Shown piece after piece: positions 1 to 9,184 of a stretch of DNA of 64,000 nucleotides. The notes under the pieces are model-generated. The model saw only the letters and a list, made by a program, of their open reading frames with translations. It ran no database searches and was not told where the DNA came from. This DNA comes from Psychrobacter proteolyticus (GTDB lineage Bacteria; Pseudomonadota; Gammaproteobacteria; Pseudomonadales; Moraxellaceae): assembly GCF_003350005.1 (NCBI RefSeq), contig NZ_QLKS01000003.1, positions 248,001 through 312,000 of the forward strand, written 5' to 3'. Position 1 is the first letter of the stretch. Every line of letters begins with the position of its first letter. The position numbers were made by a program, and so were the translations under genes.

Positions 1-272
1 CGTGATTGTATAGGAATAAAAACCAAAAAACGGTAAAAAAGTTTGTCTAAATCTCTTTAGGTGAATGTAGTCACATCTAAAAATACAGCTGTATATATCG
101 CTGCTACGACAGTATGACTCGCGTAACTTATAACGAACTTGCACTGAATTATATCAAGGGTTTGTTATAATACGCAGCACTCAGGCAGCATTTAGACCGC
201 GCTTACGCTCATGCCAATCCCTATAATGACAGCCAGCTGCATATAGCTATTGGACGCTTAGGAACAGATATT

Positions 273-1514
273 ATGACCGATTTATCTCAAAATACGCATA
301 ACACCTCTGCGTCACCTCATGATGATCAGGTGCTGCTGCAACTGACTGGTCTAAAAAAAACCTACGATCAAACTGAAGTCCTAAACGATATCAACCTTGA
401 TATCAAACATGGTGAGTTTTTGACGTTACTTGGCCCATCAGGCTGTGGTAAGACGACATTACTACGCTTGATTGCAGGCTTTGAGCAGCCGAACGCTGGG
501 GCGATATATTTGGATGGCGTACAGATGGCAGGCTTGTCCGCTGATAAACGTCCAGTCAATACCGTATTTCAGCAATATGCGTTGTTCCCTCATATGAGCG
601 TCGCCCACAACGTGGCTTATGGCCTAAAGCTAAAGAAAGTCCCAAAAGACGAAATCCAAAGACGCGTCAGCGAGATGCTAGCGATGGTACAGCTAGAGCA
701 TTTAGCCAACCGCAAGCCGCAAGATTTGTCTGGTGGTCAACAGCAGCGAGTTGCGATTGCACGTGCGGTGATTAACCGACCTAAGCTCCTATTACTCGAT
801 GAGCCATTATCCGCGCTCGATCACAAACTACGTTTGCAAATGCAGTCTGAGCTGAAGCGTTTGCAACGTGAGCTAGGCATTACTTTTGTCTTCGTGACCC
901 ATGACCAAGAAGAAGCGCTGTCGATGTCAGACCGTATTGCTGTGATGAAAGACGGTACGTTCCAGCAAATTGGTACGCCTATCGAGATATATGAAACCCC
1001 TGCCAATCTGTTTACTGCCAAATTTATCGGCGAGACTAATTTGTTTAGAGCTGAAGTCAAAGGTGTCCATCCAGACCAGCCAGATCGAGATGGCAAAGTG
1101 ACTAACGGACGTATCGAGGTCGAAGTCTGTGAAGCGCAAGCGCAAGAAGAGCCGACCACCTTACGCAACTTACGTCGTCCCAATTTTGCCAATGACGTGC
1201 AAGTGGGCGATATCGTTAATTTACTACTTCGCCCCGAAGACTTACGAATATATGATCCAAAAGACAACGAACATAGCGGACTGTTAGGTCGTGTCATCGA
1301 AAGTAACTATAAAGGCAGCACCTTAGACTCGATTATCGAACTGGCCAATGGTCATATCATTAAGGCGTCTGAGTTCTTTGATGAAGATGACCCTAGCTTT
1401 GATTACAAGCTAAATGAAGGCGTCAAAGTCTCATGGGTAGATGGCTGGGAATGGGTATTGCCAGAAGACTCTGAAGCTATGCCAGACACGACTGTACAAA
1501 AGGATGGTAGCTGA
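273..1514 (+). CDS. potA: Spermidine/putrescine ABC transporter ATP-binding protein
   Basis: Cytoplasmic ATPase that powers polyamine import. The ABC domain comes first: Walker A GPSGCGKT at residues 54-61, signature LSGGQ at 152-156, Walker B LLLLDEP at 172-178 and the H-loop histidine at 210. A C-terminal TOBE-like regulatory region follows from about residue 290 to 395. The length of 413 residues is slightly more than the usual 370-380. The ATG at 273 follows an AGGA about ten bases upstream. The stop overlaps the start of the next gene by one base, so the three genes form a tight operon. No periplasmic PotD-type binding protein lies downstream; it may be left of the window. The substrate is inferred from family and operon. 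A related opine or iron-type importer cannot be fully excluded. Confidence 0.9.
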   Translation: MTDLSQNTHNTSASPHDDQVLLQLTGLKKTYDQTEVLNDINLDIKHGEFLTLLGPSGCGKTTLLRLIAGFEQPNAGAIYLDGVQMAGLSADKRPVNTVFQQYALFPHMSVAHNVAYGLKLKKVPKDEIQRRVSEMLAMVQLEHLANRKPQDLSGGQQQRVAIARAVINRPKLLLLDEPLSALDHKLRLQMQSELKRLQRELGITFVFVTHDQEEALSMSDRIAVMKDGTFQQIGTPIEIYETPANLFTAKFIGETNLFRAEVKGVHPDQPDRDGKVTNGRIEVEVCEAQAQEEPTTLRNLRRPNFANDVQVGDIVNLLLRPEDLRIYDPKDNEHSGLLGRVIESNYKGSTLDSIIELANGHIIKASEFFDEDDPSFDYKLNEGVKVSWVDGWEWVLPEDSEAMPDTTVQKDGS

Positions 1515-2392
1515 TGGCTCGCAACCACTTAGGCAGTAAAAGTCCATTTCGTACTGCCACGCTTTGGCTAATCTGGGGTTGGCTACTGATATTTGCGCTG
1601 TTGCCAAATATATTGGTCATCGCTGTCAGTTTTTTAACCCGTGATAGTAGTGCCTTTATCAGCTTACCTGTTAGCATCGACAGCTATGTGCGGATGATTG
1701 ACCCTTTGTATTTTGAGGTATTTGTCCACTCATTATGGATGGCAGGTATTACAACGGTAATCTGTCTACTGCTTGGCTACCCTTTTGCATGGCTAATTTC
1801 CAAAGCGAAAGTGCGCTGGCAGCCGCTGCTTATGATGTTACTGATACTGCCATTTTGGACCAACTCTTTGGTACGGACGTATGCATTAAAGCTGCTCTTT
1901 GCTAACAATGGCTTGATTAATAAATTACTATTAGCCATCGGTGTAATCGATACGCCAATCGATATTTTATATACCCAAGGCGCGGTGATTGCAGGTTTAA
2001 CCTACTTGTTATTTCCATTTATGGTACTGCCACTATATGCCGTATTTACTGACTTACGCAATGACATGCTACTGGCTTCTCAGGATTTGGGTGCAACTAA
2101 AACACAGACCTTTTGGCATGTGGTACTGCCATTAACGACCCCTGGAATTATTTCTGGTGTACTGCTCGTGCTATTGCCTGCGATGGGCATGTTTTATGTG
2201 GCAGACATCTTGGGCGGTTCTCGTAACCTGTTGGTCGGTAATATCATCAAAAACCAGTTTTTGGATGCGCGTGACTGGCCCTTTGGCGCAGCAGCCAGCG
2301 TATTACTGACACTGGCGATGGCAGTATTATTACTTGCCTACCGTGCCAGTAGTCGCCGTATTGGCAAGACTGACTTTAACGAGGTGGCCTAA
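1514..2392 (+). CDS. potB: Polyamine ABC transporter permease, PotB/PotH type
   Basis: Inner-membrane permease subunit of about six transmembrane segments, 292 residues, normal for the PotB/PotH family. The first helix is at about residues 15-37 (WLIWGWLLIFALL). The cytoplasmic coupling loop of binding-protein-dependent permeases is near residues 190-205 (ASQDLGATKTQTFW), matching the EAA-type motif that docks on PotA. The ATG shares one base with the potA stop and the stop shares one base with the next start, so translation is probably coupled. It pairs with the following permease to form the translocation pore. Whether it is closer to PotB or PotH cannot be told by eye. Confidence 0.88.
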   Translation: MARNHLGSKSPFRTATLWLIWGWLLIFALLPNILVIAVSFLTRDSSAFISLPVSIDSYVRMIDPLYFEVFVHSLWMAGITTVICLLLGYPFAWLISKAKVRWQPLLMMLLILPFWTNSLVRTYALKLLFANNGLINKLLLAIGVIDTPIDILYTQGAVIAGLTYLLFPFMVLPLYAVFTDLRNDMLLASQDLGATKTQTFWHVVLPLTTPGIISGVLLVLLPAMGMFYVADILGGSRNLLVGNIIKNQFLDARDWPFGAAASVLLTLAMAVLLLAYRASSRRIGKTDFNEVA

Positions 2393-3198
2393 TGTCTTAT
2401 AGCTCACCGAACAACAAAACTCGTCCGCTCAAGATTGGTAGTATCGCCGCCAAAAGCTATCTCGGACTGATTTATGCCTTGTTGTACCTGCCCATCATTG
2501 TCTTGGTGGTAATGTCCTTTAACAAATCAAAAATTGGCTATAACTGGGGCGGCTTTAGCTTAAAGTGGTACGAGTCACTGTTTAACAACCAAGCGATGCT
2601 CGATGCGTTTTGGCACTCTATTGTATTAGGGTTGGTGGCAGCAACTGTCTCAACTTTGATAGGCACACTCACTGCCCTAGCCTTACATCGTTATAATTTT
2701 CGCGGTAAAGGCTTACTAAATGGGCTGCTGTTTGTACTTATGATGTCGCCTGAGATTGTATTGGCTATTTCATTGCTAGCACTGTTTTTATTGATTGGTT
2801 TACAATTGGGCTTTGTCTCATTGCTATTGGCGCACATTACTTTTTGCTTGCCATTCGTTGTCATTACCGTCTTTGCGCGGTTGAGTAGTTTAGATGAGCG
2901 TTTAATGGAAGCGGCACGCGACTTGGGTGCTAACGAATCAACCATGGTGCGCACCGTATTGATTCCAGTTATCTTGCCAGCGGTTATGGCAGGTTGGTTG
3001 CTGGCTTTTACCCTATCGCTAGATGATGTGGTGGTTTCGACCTTCGTCACAGGACCCAGCTATGAGATTTTACCGCTACGCATTTATTCTATGGTGCGCG
3101 TAGGACTCAAGCCAGAAGTCAACGCCATTGGTACGTTATTACTGGTTGCTTCACTAGTATTGGTCGTTATCTCACAGTTGTTGTTACGAAAGCGCTAG
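2392..3198 (+). CDS. potC: Polyamine ABC transporter permease, PotC/PotI type
   Basis: Second permease of the importer, 268 residues, about six membrane helices. The EAA-like coupling motif is visible as EAARDLGANESTMVRTVLIP around residues 173-192. The N-terminal half carries the PotC-like stretch with NKSKIGYNWGGFSLKWY. It starts inside the stop of the preceding gene (TAATG) and ends the operon. No convincing intrinsic terminator follows; the next gene, metR, begins 115 bases downstream on the same strand with its own leader. Confidence 0.88.
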   Translation: MSYSSPNNKTRPLKIGSIAAKSYLGLIYALLYLPIIVLVVMSFNKSKIGYNWGGFSLKWYESLFNNQAMLDAFWHSIVLGLVAATVSTLIGTLTALALHRYNFRGKGLLNGLLFVLMMSPEIVLAISLLALFLLIGLQLGFVSLLLAHITFCLPFVVITVFARLSSLDERLMEAARDLGANESTMVRTVLIPVILPAVMAGWLLAFTLSLDDVVVSTFVTGPSYEILPLRIYSMVRVGLKPEVNAIGTLLLVASLVLVVISQLLLRKR

Positions 3199-3313
3199 AT
3201 ATTGATTGATGACTAATTGCCTATTAACTGAGCATTAATACCGGACTATGAGTGAAAGTCAGCGCTATATTGGCTATAATGAATTTTTCTCACCTTAGCG
3301 GTTAGGTTATATT

Positions 3314-4204
3314 ATGCTTGAGCTACGTCATCTTAATACATTAACCGCGCTACGGGCGCATGGTTCACTTGCAGCAGCGGCAGATGAGCTACACGTTACC
3401 GCCTCCGCTGTTTCGCATCAATTAAAAGAGCTTGAGAACTACTACGACATCAGTTTGGTCAATCGTCGGACGCGCCCGCTTAGTTTTACACCCGCAGGTA
3501 AAGCAGTATTGGCATTGGCAGACAATATCCTACCGCAAGTAACTCGTACCAAATCTAACCTTAAACGCTTAGCACATGGTCAAGCAGGTAGATTACGCCT
3601 AGCGTCTGAATGTCATAGTTGCTTTGATTGGCTCATGCCAATACTTAACCACTATCGCCGTGAGTGGTCAGATGTCGAGCTGGACTTTGCCACAGGGTTT
3701 GAGCCTGAGCCGCATCATCTACTCATGGAAGGTGATATTGATCTGCTTATCACTACCAGTGATTTACCGCTCGACGGTATCAGCTATCAGCCATTGTTTG
3801 AGTACGAAAGTCGTTTGGTACTCTCCCCAACGCATGATTTAGCTGCTCAAAAATTTATTGAACCTGATGATTTGATTAACGAGACATTGATTGCCTATCC
3901 AGTAGAAGCCAAACGTCTCGATATCATTGCTAATTTTATGACGCCAGCACAAGTAAGCTTTGAGAGTGTTCGTACGACAGAGCTGACCGCGATGCTAATT
4001 CAGTTGGTTGCTAGTGAACGCGGCGTAGCAGCATTGCCTGATTGGGTGGTTGCTGAATACGAGAGAAAAGGCTGGGTCGTATCACGACCACTAGGAAAGG
4101 GTGTGCATTGTCAGCTGTACGCCGCTACGCGTACCTCAAGTAAAGATACAGCATACATGCAAGGATTTGCCAGTTTATTGGAAGGGATTGTAAAGCCAGT
4201 TTAA
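3314..4204 (+). CDS. metR: LysR-type regulator MetR
   Basis: Transcriptional regulator of methionine biosynthesis genes, using homocysteine as co-inducer in characterised relatives. The winged HTH is at residues 1-60 (LAAAADELHVTASAVSHQLK). The MetR-specific stretch RLRLASECHSCFDWLMP at about residues 94-110 and the later MLIQLVASERGVAALPDWVV both match the enteric MetR pattern well. Length is 296 residues. The start is an ATG after TTAGGTTATATT. It normally lies beside metE or metF; neither is present here, so its targets are elsewhere. The position behind pot genes probably reflects local rearrangement rather than function. Confidence 0.85.
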   Translation: MLELRHLNTLTALRAHGSLAAAADELHVTASAVSHQLKELENYYDISLVNRRTRPLSFTPAGKAVLALADNILPQVTRTKSNLKRLAHGQAGRLRLASECHSCFDWLMPILNHYRREWSDVELDFATGFEPEPHHLLMEGDIDLLITTSDLPLDGISYQPLFEYESRLVLSPTHDLAAQKFIEPDDLINETLIAYPVEAKRLDIIANFMTPAQVSFESVRTTELTAMLIQLVASERGVAALPDWVVAEYERKGWVVSRPLGKGVHCQLYAATRTSSKDTAYMQGFASLLEGIVKPV

Positions 4205-4451
4205 TATTCCACTGTTTATTACATTTTTTGGTTATAAAATATCGTTCGCTTTCTTACGTTATGATAGGCGTTGGGGAAAATGATGGTTCCCTAGTGAGGA
4301 CTTGAAACTTAGGCTGTAGGCTAGTGGTAGCGATTATTCGAGTTGTTGGAGTAACAGCAGTGTACTTCATGGTGTACAGAACGTTAGTTTTTCAAGCTCA
4401 AGAAACCTTGGATAGAACTATTGCTGAAGTTTTAAGTGCCACTATAGGGAG
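4205..4451. other. AT-rich intergenic stretch after metR
   Basis: No open frame or terminator is convincing here. A 12-base string ACGTTAGTTTTT near 4382 recurs near 5041, on either side of the small genes that follow. An inverted TGTAC/GTACA pair lies near 4360-4378. Both could be chance in AT-rich DNA or traces of past insertion. Confidence 0.3.
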
Positions 4452-4947
4452 TTATTTTACCAACTGATAAAAACCCTTCTTTAAAGTTTCCTCAAAATCC
4501 CAACATGGGGATGATTTACTATATTCTATAATTGTAGAAATATATCTTTCACTCTCTGTAGCTTTCAACCTATATTTGTCTTTACAAAAAAAGTATAACC
4601 CCTTCTCCTGATAATCTTTTTTGTATTGTATCCAACCATCGGCTTTGATTTTACTTATATTATCGTCAGTTATACCACTACTATCTTCAAACGTTATTCC
4701 GTAACGTAACGAGCTACTACCTCTGCTCATTCGACCTTCAGATATTGAATTGCTCTTAAAAACCTCCTTTAAAGGGGGGTGCAAGCTGCTCTCGAGCAAT
4801 AACTTCACTTTTTTTAACGTTTTCAAGATAATTTTCAGGCGTTTCTAACTTTTCTTTAAGTAACATAGCCATAATTAAAACAAATACTCCAGAGAAAAAT
4901 ATATTAAATGTGCGCTGACTAAAAAAACCTTTATTATCTTCTTTCAT
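4452..4947 (-). pseudogene. Frameshifted small membrane-anchored hypothetical protein
   Basis: Two overlapping reading frames read as one protein of about 165 residues split by a single-base slip. The first frame (4756-4947) starts with an ATG after GAGAG and codes one transmembrane helix (residues 12-31, FNIFFSGVFVLIMAMLL) followed by LETPENYLENVKK. It then stops just after a run of six C on the coding strand, near 4776-4781. Dropping one C joins it smoothly to the second frame (4452-4826), which continues LKEVFKSNSISEGRMSRG and ends in FYQLVK. The family is not recognised. It may be a true pseudogene, a phase-variable tract, or a sequencing error in a homopolymer. Base composition is more AT-rich than in the flanking core genes. 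Confidence 0.6.
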
Positions 4948-5124
4948 GCCTTTCTCTCATTAGCGGTAAGGCTTTTTAATATATAACTGGCAGTTCGATG
5001 CGCTATACAGGCTTCGAACTAGAGTCAGATAGCTATAGCTACGTTAGTTTTTAGCAAGTAAATTAAATAAAGCTTTCAGCCCACAGGTCAATGATAATAG
5101 GTACTTGGCACAAACCAAAATTCT

Positions 5125-5505
5125 TTATTTTTCAAGCAAACTATTCATTTTTTCTTGAGATATTAGACCCTTTATACACATATCCGCAAGAAGATCTGTT
5201 CTATCATCATCTCCTTGCTTAATTTGAACTATCAAACAATCAAAATCTTTAGATTTAATAATAGTTAATAATTTTCTTTCAAGAATTAGTGAGAGCTCTT
5301 CGGACACTTTGAAATCACTACAAAGCACATAAACCACAAAATCTATAACAAACATTTCCACGTCTGAAAATCCAACTTCAAAACTGTAAGTAACGTAGTC
5401 TAGCGCCTTATCATAAGTTAGATCTGTTTCTGGCTTAGAAACTAAGTTTGAGTAAAAACTATCAAGTACACTATGTCTAATATCTGTATAACTTACTGAC
5501 TGCAT
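5125..5505 (-). CDS. Hypothetical protein, acidic, about 126 residues
   Basis: Not recognised. The best start is the ATG at 5505, giving MQSVSYTDIRHSVLD, because AAGGAGA stands eight bases before it. The longer frame to 5565 lacks such a site. The protein is soluble, mostly helical in appearance and acidic, with no signal peptide or membrane helix. It is AT-rich like the frameshifted gene next to it, and the two form a small accessory pocket between metR and crcB. Its size and composition resemble immunity or antitoxin-like proteins, but no partner was found, so that is only a guess. Confidence 0.55.
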   Translation of the reverse strand: MQSVSYTDIRHSVLDSFYSNLVSKPETDLTYDKALDYVTYSFEVGFSDVEMFVIDFVVYVLCSDFKVSEELSLILERKLLTIIKSKDFDCLIVQIKQGDDDRTDLLADMCIKGLISQEKMNSLLEK

Positions 5506-5576
5506 AAATTCATCTCCTTGAATTTTAAGGTATACCCCAACGGAACCAGCTATTTCACTCTTCAAACGTATTAATA

Positions 5577-5622
5577 GACCACTTAAAACAGACTGCTATC
5601 ATGGAACCACTTATAACAGACT
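5577..5622. repeat. Short imperfect direct repeat
   Basis: ACCACTTAAAACAGACT and ACCACTTATAACAGACT stand about 27 bases apart between the unknown gene and crcB, differing at one base. It is too short to assign. It could be a small duplication or a protein-binding pair. Confidence 0.4.
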
Positions 5623-5648
5623 ATTAAACGATTAATATCTATCAACGC

Positions 5649-6020
5649 CTACAAAACTAGCTTAAAGAAATAAAAGCCAAGTGCGGTTGCCAGTAACGTT
5701 AGCCCAACATGCAAACCGATGAGCGCTAAACCTGCTAGCAACCGCCCATCATGAATAAAGCCAAATACCTCCGCACTAAACGTACTAAAGGTAGTTAACC
5801 CACCCAAAAAACCAGTTATCACAAACACGCGTACATGATCGGACAAGTTGCTTCCCATGCGCTCGAACCATACTAGCGCAAGCCCTATCAGCAGTCCGCC
5901 TAAAATATTGGCGCTCAGAGTACCGAGTGGCACCCAACCGTGCAAAGCATTAAAACGCGATAGCCACGCTCGCAAGCAAGCACCGAATGCTGCGCCCAAA
6001 CCGATAGCAAGCCACTGCAT
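5649..6020 (-). CDS. crcB: Fluoride ion channel CrcB/FluC
   Basis: Small membrane protein that exports fluoride through a dual-topology dimer. It has 123 residues and four hydrophobic helices. Family signatures are [13 protein letters not shown] at residues 9-21, [10 protein letters not shown] at 33-42 and [15 protein letters not shown] at about 71-85; the last holds the phenylalanine and threonine-serine track of the pore. It starts 45 bases after the end of tsaD on the same strand, so it is probably co-transcribed with it. No fluoride riboswitch fits in the gap, which suggests constitutive expression. Confidence 0.92.
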   Translation of the reverse strand: MQWLAIGLGAAFGACLRAWLSRFNALHGWVPLGTLSANILGGLLIGLALVWFERMGSNLSDHVRVFVITGFLGGLTTFSTFSAEVFGFIHDGRLLAGLALIGLHVGLTLLATALGFYFFKLVL

Positions 6021-6064
6021 AGACTGTCCTTAATTCATATAAACGTGTTGGACCAAAGGCTCAA

Positions 6065-7123
6065 TTACACGGCTGGCAACTCTGTCATTGGCCAACGCGG
6101 AATACAGCTAACAGCCAAATCATCAGATTGTCCTGCTTGCAAGCGCTCAAAACCTGCGTAAGCAATCATCGCACCATTGTCCGTACATAGCGCAGGCGGT
6201 GCATAATGAACCGTCGCATTGATCTTAGCCAGTTCCGCTTCTAACGTCTCGCGCAGATGAGTATTGGCACTGACCCCGCCTGCAATTACTAAGCGGCTCA
6301 TATCTGCTTGCTTAAGTGCTTTGACACATTTTTTCACTAGCGTGTCGACCACTGCATGCTGAAAACTCGCGGCAATATCAGCACGAATCTGTGGATCACT
6401 ATCAGCGCCATTACCCGACCCTCCTGAATGTGGCGTATCTTTAATCAGATTATGTACGGCTGTTTTCATACCACTAAACGAAAAGTCTAGACCGCGATGT
6501 AGCATTGGTCTTGGTAGTGCATAAGCATCAGGATTACCAGTTTCTGCCAGTTTGGCAATATTAGGGCCGCCAGGATAAGGTAAACCTAGCATCTTAGCCG
6601 CTTTATCAAAGCACTCACCCGCCGCATCATCTATCGACTCACCCAATATCTCATAACGACCAACACCATGAGCGGCAATGAGTAACGTATGCCCACCAGA
6701 TACTAGTAGCGAGACAAAAGGAAATGCCGGAGGGTTCGCGCCCATAAGCGGCGCCAAAAGATGCCCCTCCATATGATGAATACCAATCGCTGGAATATCC
6801 AAACCATATGCCAAGCTACGACCAAACAGTGCGCCTGTCATCAATGCACCAATAAGACCAGGTCCTTTAGTATAGGCAATCGCATCGATGTCGCTTTTTT
6901 TCATATCGCATTGCTCTAGCAGCTCATTCAATAACGGCACGAGCTTACGAATATGATCGCGGCTAGCAAGCTCAGGCACAACGCCACCATAAAGTGCGTG
7001 CAGCTCAATTTGTGAGTACAGTACTTGCCCGACCAAACCTTGGTTGTCGCTATTTATTTGCTCACTATCAAAAATCGCCAGCCCCGTCTCATCACAAGAG
7101 GTCTCTAAGCCCAATACTTTCAT
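6065..7123 (-). CDS. tsaD: tRNA N6-adenosine threonylcarbamoyltransferase TsaD
   Basis: Transfers the threonylcarbamoyl group from threonylcarbamoyl-AMP to A37 of ANN-decoding tRNAs, acting with TsaB and TsaE. It has 352 residues, slightly longer than the usual 337-345. [14 protein letters not shown] opens the ASKHA ATPase fold. The metal-binding pair is H117 and H121 in HHMEGH. GGHTLL and [10 protein letters not shown] are the usual nucleotide and tRNA-side motifs, and a short glycine/serine-rich insertion ([12 protein letters not shown]) lies near residue 235. In many gammaproteobacteria it stands next to rpsU and yqeY, which are about 1.6 kb away here, separated by two lipoprotein genes. 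Confidence 0.95.
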   Translation of the reverse strand: MKVLGLETSCDETGLAIFDSEQINSDNQGLVGQVLYSQIELHALYGGVVPELASRDHIRKLVPLLNELLEQCDMKKSDIDAIAYTKGPGLIGALMTGALFGRSLAYGLDIPAIGIHHMEGHLLAPLMGANPPAFPFVSLLVSGGHTLLIAAHGVGRYEILGESIDDAAGECFDKAAKMLGLPYPGGPNIAKLAETGNPDAYALPRPMLHRGLDFSFSGMKTAVHNLIKDTPHSGGSGNGADSDPQIRADIAASFQHAVVDTLVKKCVKALKQADMSRLVIAGGVSANTHLRETLEAELAKINATVHYAPPALCTDNGAMIAYAGFERLQAGQSDDLAVSCIPRWPMTELPAV

Positions 7124-7282
7124 ACTTTTGCCTTTATACTTTCGTTTTCGTGCTATTTTTGTCGCACTTTTATCTTACATCATTTTGAGAAATTGGATAA
7201 CGAATACAATCAGCCACACACTATCTCAAATTCGCTTGATACAGCTGTATACTCTAAGACTAGCATGACAAAAAATGTGCAT

Positions 7283-7314
7283 AAAAAAACCGTCATTGTC
7301 AGTCACAATGACGG
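7283..7314 (-). terminator. Intrinsic terminator for the cytochrome lipoprotein gene
   Basis: Perfect ten-base stem CCGTCATTGT / ACAATGACGG (7290-7299 and 7305-7314) with a five-base loop. A run of seven A on the plus strand (7283-7289) gives a U-tract for minus-strand transcription. It lies about 50 bases past the stop of the gene at 7361. Confidence 0.85.
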
Positions 7315-7360
7315 CCAGTTTAGCAAATTTCAATAGCTGACATACTCTATATATATCGTA

Positions 7361-7897
7361 TCAGCTTACCGACGCTAGCATATAATCAACAGCCGCTTTA
7401 ACTTGTGCTTCGCTGACACCGTTTACCGCTTGCGCAGGCATTTTATTAAAACCTTTAGCCGAGTGCATGTACAGCGTCTCTTTATCTTTGGTCAAACGAG
7501 CTGTCCAAGCCGCTGTATCACCATACTTTGGCGCATCGAGCAAACCTGCAGCATGACAAACCTGACAGTTTGATTCATACAGTTTAGCACCTGCATCTGC
7601 TGCCAACACTTCAGGCTCAGAATCAGCTTCAGGTGTTGTCACTGCTTCATCTACTATTTCTGCAGACTCTGTTGCTGCTTTTGGTTGGGTATCTGTTTCT
7701 GGATCAACCACAGACTCAGATGTCGTGCCTTCGGTTTCTGCTACAGCTTTCTCTTCTACAGCAGTAGCAGGTTCATTGGCTGCTGTAGACTCTTCCGTAG
7801 CTGTGTTATCACCGCTACAAGCACTCACTGCAAATACCACACTCATGCTGATCACAGACAATTTCAGCTTGTTCATATACGGTTGTATATCAATCAT
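7361..7897 (-). CDS. Cytochrome c5-like lipoprotein with acidic linker
   Basis: Predicted lipid-anchored periplasmic c-type cytochrome, 178 residues. The signal peptide ends in a lipobox VSAC with the cysteine at residue 27. A linker of about 70 residues follows, rich in Ala, Glu, Thr and Ser. The haem site CQVCH is at 111-115, with a likely axial methionine in NKMPAQ near residue 153. The domain resembles the c5 family. The start could be the ATG at 7897 or the one seven codons later (MNKLKLSV); neither has a strong ribosome site. It probably carries electrons at the membrane, but its partner oxidase is not in the window. The neighbouring gene is another acidic lipoprotein. Confidence 0.8.
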   Translation of the reverse strand: MIDIQPYMNKLKLSVISMSVVFAVSACSGDNTATEESTAANEPATAVEEKAVAETEGTTSESVVDPETDTQPKAATESAEIVDEAVTTPEADSEPEVLAADAGAKLYESNCQVCHAAGLLDAPKYGDTAAWTARLTKDKETLYMHSAKGFNKMPAQAVNGVSEAQVKAAVDYMLASVS

Positions 7898-8022
7898 GGT
7901 TTTACCCTTACTTAGTCAGTCTGCAATCAATTAGAGATGCGCTATATCAGCTTAAAGTACTTACGTATACGACCAACGACTGTTTAATAGTCAATTGAGC
8001 TAATAGTCAACTGAACAATAAA

Positions 8023-8394
8023 TTACTCAGCAGTAGCTGCAGCTGTATCGTCAGTAGCCGCCATATCAGCACTGTCAGTAGGAGCAGTGGCTGTATCCGC
8101 ACTATCGGTAGCTGTTGCTTCTGCAGTATCAGCGTCAGCCGTTCCTGCTTCAGCAGTAGCTGTACCGTCAGCTTCTGTACTAGCTGCATCAGTCGCTGGC
8201 ATTGGTGCTGTCTCTGGGAATTCCATTTCTTCTGCTTCAGGCGCGTTTTCGCGTGCCAACTCAGCCGCTTCATCCACCATATCGATTGCCATTACTTCTT
8301 CATGCTCTTCGCCGCCACTACAAGCGCTCACGCTCACACCTAAAGCTACGATAAGTGCCATGCTTAATGCCGTGTTAAATACTGTTTTTTTCAT
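8023..8394 (-). CDS. Alanine/threonine-rich acidic lipoprotein
   Basis: Predicted lipoprotein of 123 residues. The ATG at 8394 is preferred over one eight codons earlier because GAGG stands eight bases before it. The signal peptide MKKTVFNTALSMALIV ends at SVSAC, with the lipidated cysteine at 25. The rest is low-complexity Ala, Thr, Asp, Glu and Ser with repeats of the type ATADxADT, and no folded domain is visible. It resembles the linker of the cytochrome lipoprotein just downstream, so the two may share an origin or a promoter. Function unknown. The repeats could change length by slippage. Confidence 0.75.
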   Translation of the reverse strand: MKKTVFNTALSMALIVALGVSVSACSGGEEHEEVMAIDMVDEAAELARENAPEAEEMEFPETAPMPATDAASTEADGTATAEAGTADADTAEATATDSADTATAPTDSADMAATDDTAAATAE

Positions 8395-8765
8395 TCCAAC
8401 ATCCTCAATAAAATACACACAAAACGGTTCATAGACTTACTATAATATGGGAATTATCATAGCATAAACTCCAATCAAACCGTTATAGACGGTAGGGATT
8501 TTTTATTGATAAAGCGTTGTATATATGTCGAATTCATAGTTTGAGAGCCAAATTCAAATAGCTATCTAATTGAATACCTTATCAGCAATAAATACTTAAA
8601 ATCATTGACTTTGTTGGTATTTTTTATTAAAATACCTGCCCTTACGCTAATGCGTGAGAATTGTCCTAGTTTGAGCTGATGCCAGTAATCTTGAGATATT
8701 ACGGCTAAATACTAATACACAGCCAAACTAATGCCCTTATATCTCATCCTAATCGAGGAGTCTTC
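8395..8765. other. Intergenic region with rpsU leader
   Basis: It holds the divergent promoters of the lipoprotein gene and rpsU. The only strong element seen is the sigma-70 type promoter at 8605-8633. An untranslated leader of about 125 bases follows before the GAGGAG ribosome site of rpsU. No small open frame was convincing. Confidence 0.5.
8605..8633 (+). promoter_or_regulatory. Sigma-70 promoter of rpsU
   Basis: TTGACT at 8605-8610 and TAAAAT at 8628-8633 with a 17-base spacer. This is the best-spaced promoter in the window and stands in front of the ribosomal protein S21 gene. Confidence 0.75.
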
Positions 8766-8981
8766 ATGCCTGCAGTTAAGGTTAAAGAAAACGAACCAGT
8801 TGATATCGCTATCCGTCGTTTCAAACGTGCTTGTGAAAAAGCTGGTGTATTATCAGACGTACGTAAGCGTGAGTTTTATGAAAAACCAACGCAAGTACGT
8901 AAGCGTAAAAAAGCTGCTGCCGTAAAGCGTTATAAGAAGAAGTTACAACGCGAAACTATTCGTACCACTCGTATGTACTAA
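8766..8981 (+). CDS. rpsU: 30S ribosomal protein S21
   Basis: Small-subunit protein, 71 residues, the standard size. It reads [20 protein letters not shown] at the N-terminus and is strongly basic after residue 40 ([20 protein letters not shown]), as in all S21 proteins. GAGGAG lies about seven bases before the ATG. A strong terminator follows 38 bases after the stop, so it is largely monocistronic. yqeY is downstream as in many bacteria, but dnaG and rpoD are not here. Confidence 0.97.
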
Positions 8982-9018
8982 TCAGTAATCTGATTAGTTA
9001 AGTACAAGCGCTACACTA

Positions 9019-9055
9019 ACGCCACTGTTATCAATTGATATCAGTGGCGTTTTTT
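9019..9055 (+). terminator. Intrinsic terminator of rpsU
   Basis: Stem ACGCCACTG (9019-9027) / CAGTGGCGT (9042-9050) with an inner TATC/GATA pairing and a T-tract at 9050-9055. Confidence 0.88.
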
Positions 9056-9184
9056 ATGCTACAATTTTTGTTATTGCTGCTGACATAATTTTTTATTAAA
9101 ACCACCATCAGCAGGTTTTGTTTTAAAAATTTAACAAACAACCTCTAACGAATAGCATTTAACAGATCGATAAGGATAATAGCA

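Noticed and set aside
4985-5025. AGTTCGA / TCGAACT inverted strings, considered as part of a tRNA
   Set aside because: No acceptor stem, anticodon arm or CCA fits around them. The arms are only seven bases.
5600-6064. Fluoride riboswitch for crcB
   Set aside because: Only 44 bases separate tsaD and crcB and no riboswitch-like core is visible.
8087-8434. Plus-strand Ala/Ser/Val-rich frame opposite the acidic lipoprotein
   Set aside because: It is the mirror of a low-complexity gene. The minus strand has the signal peptide, lipobox and ribosome site.
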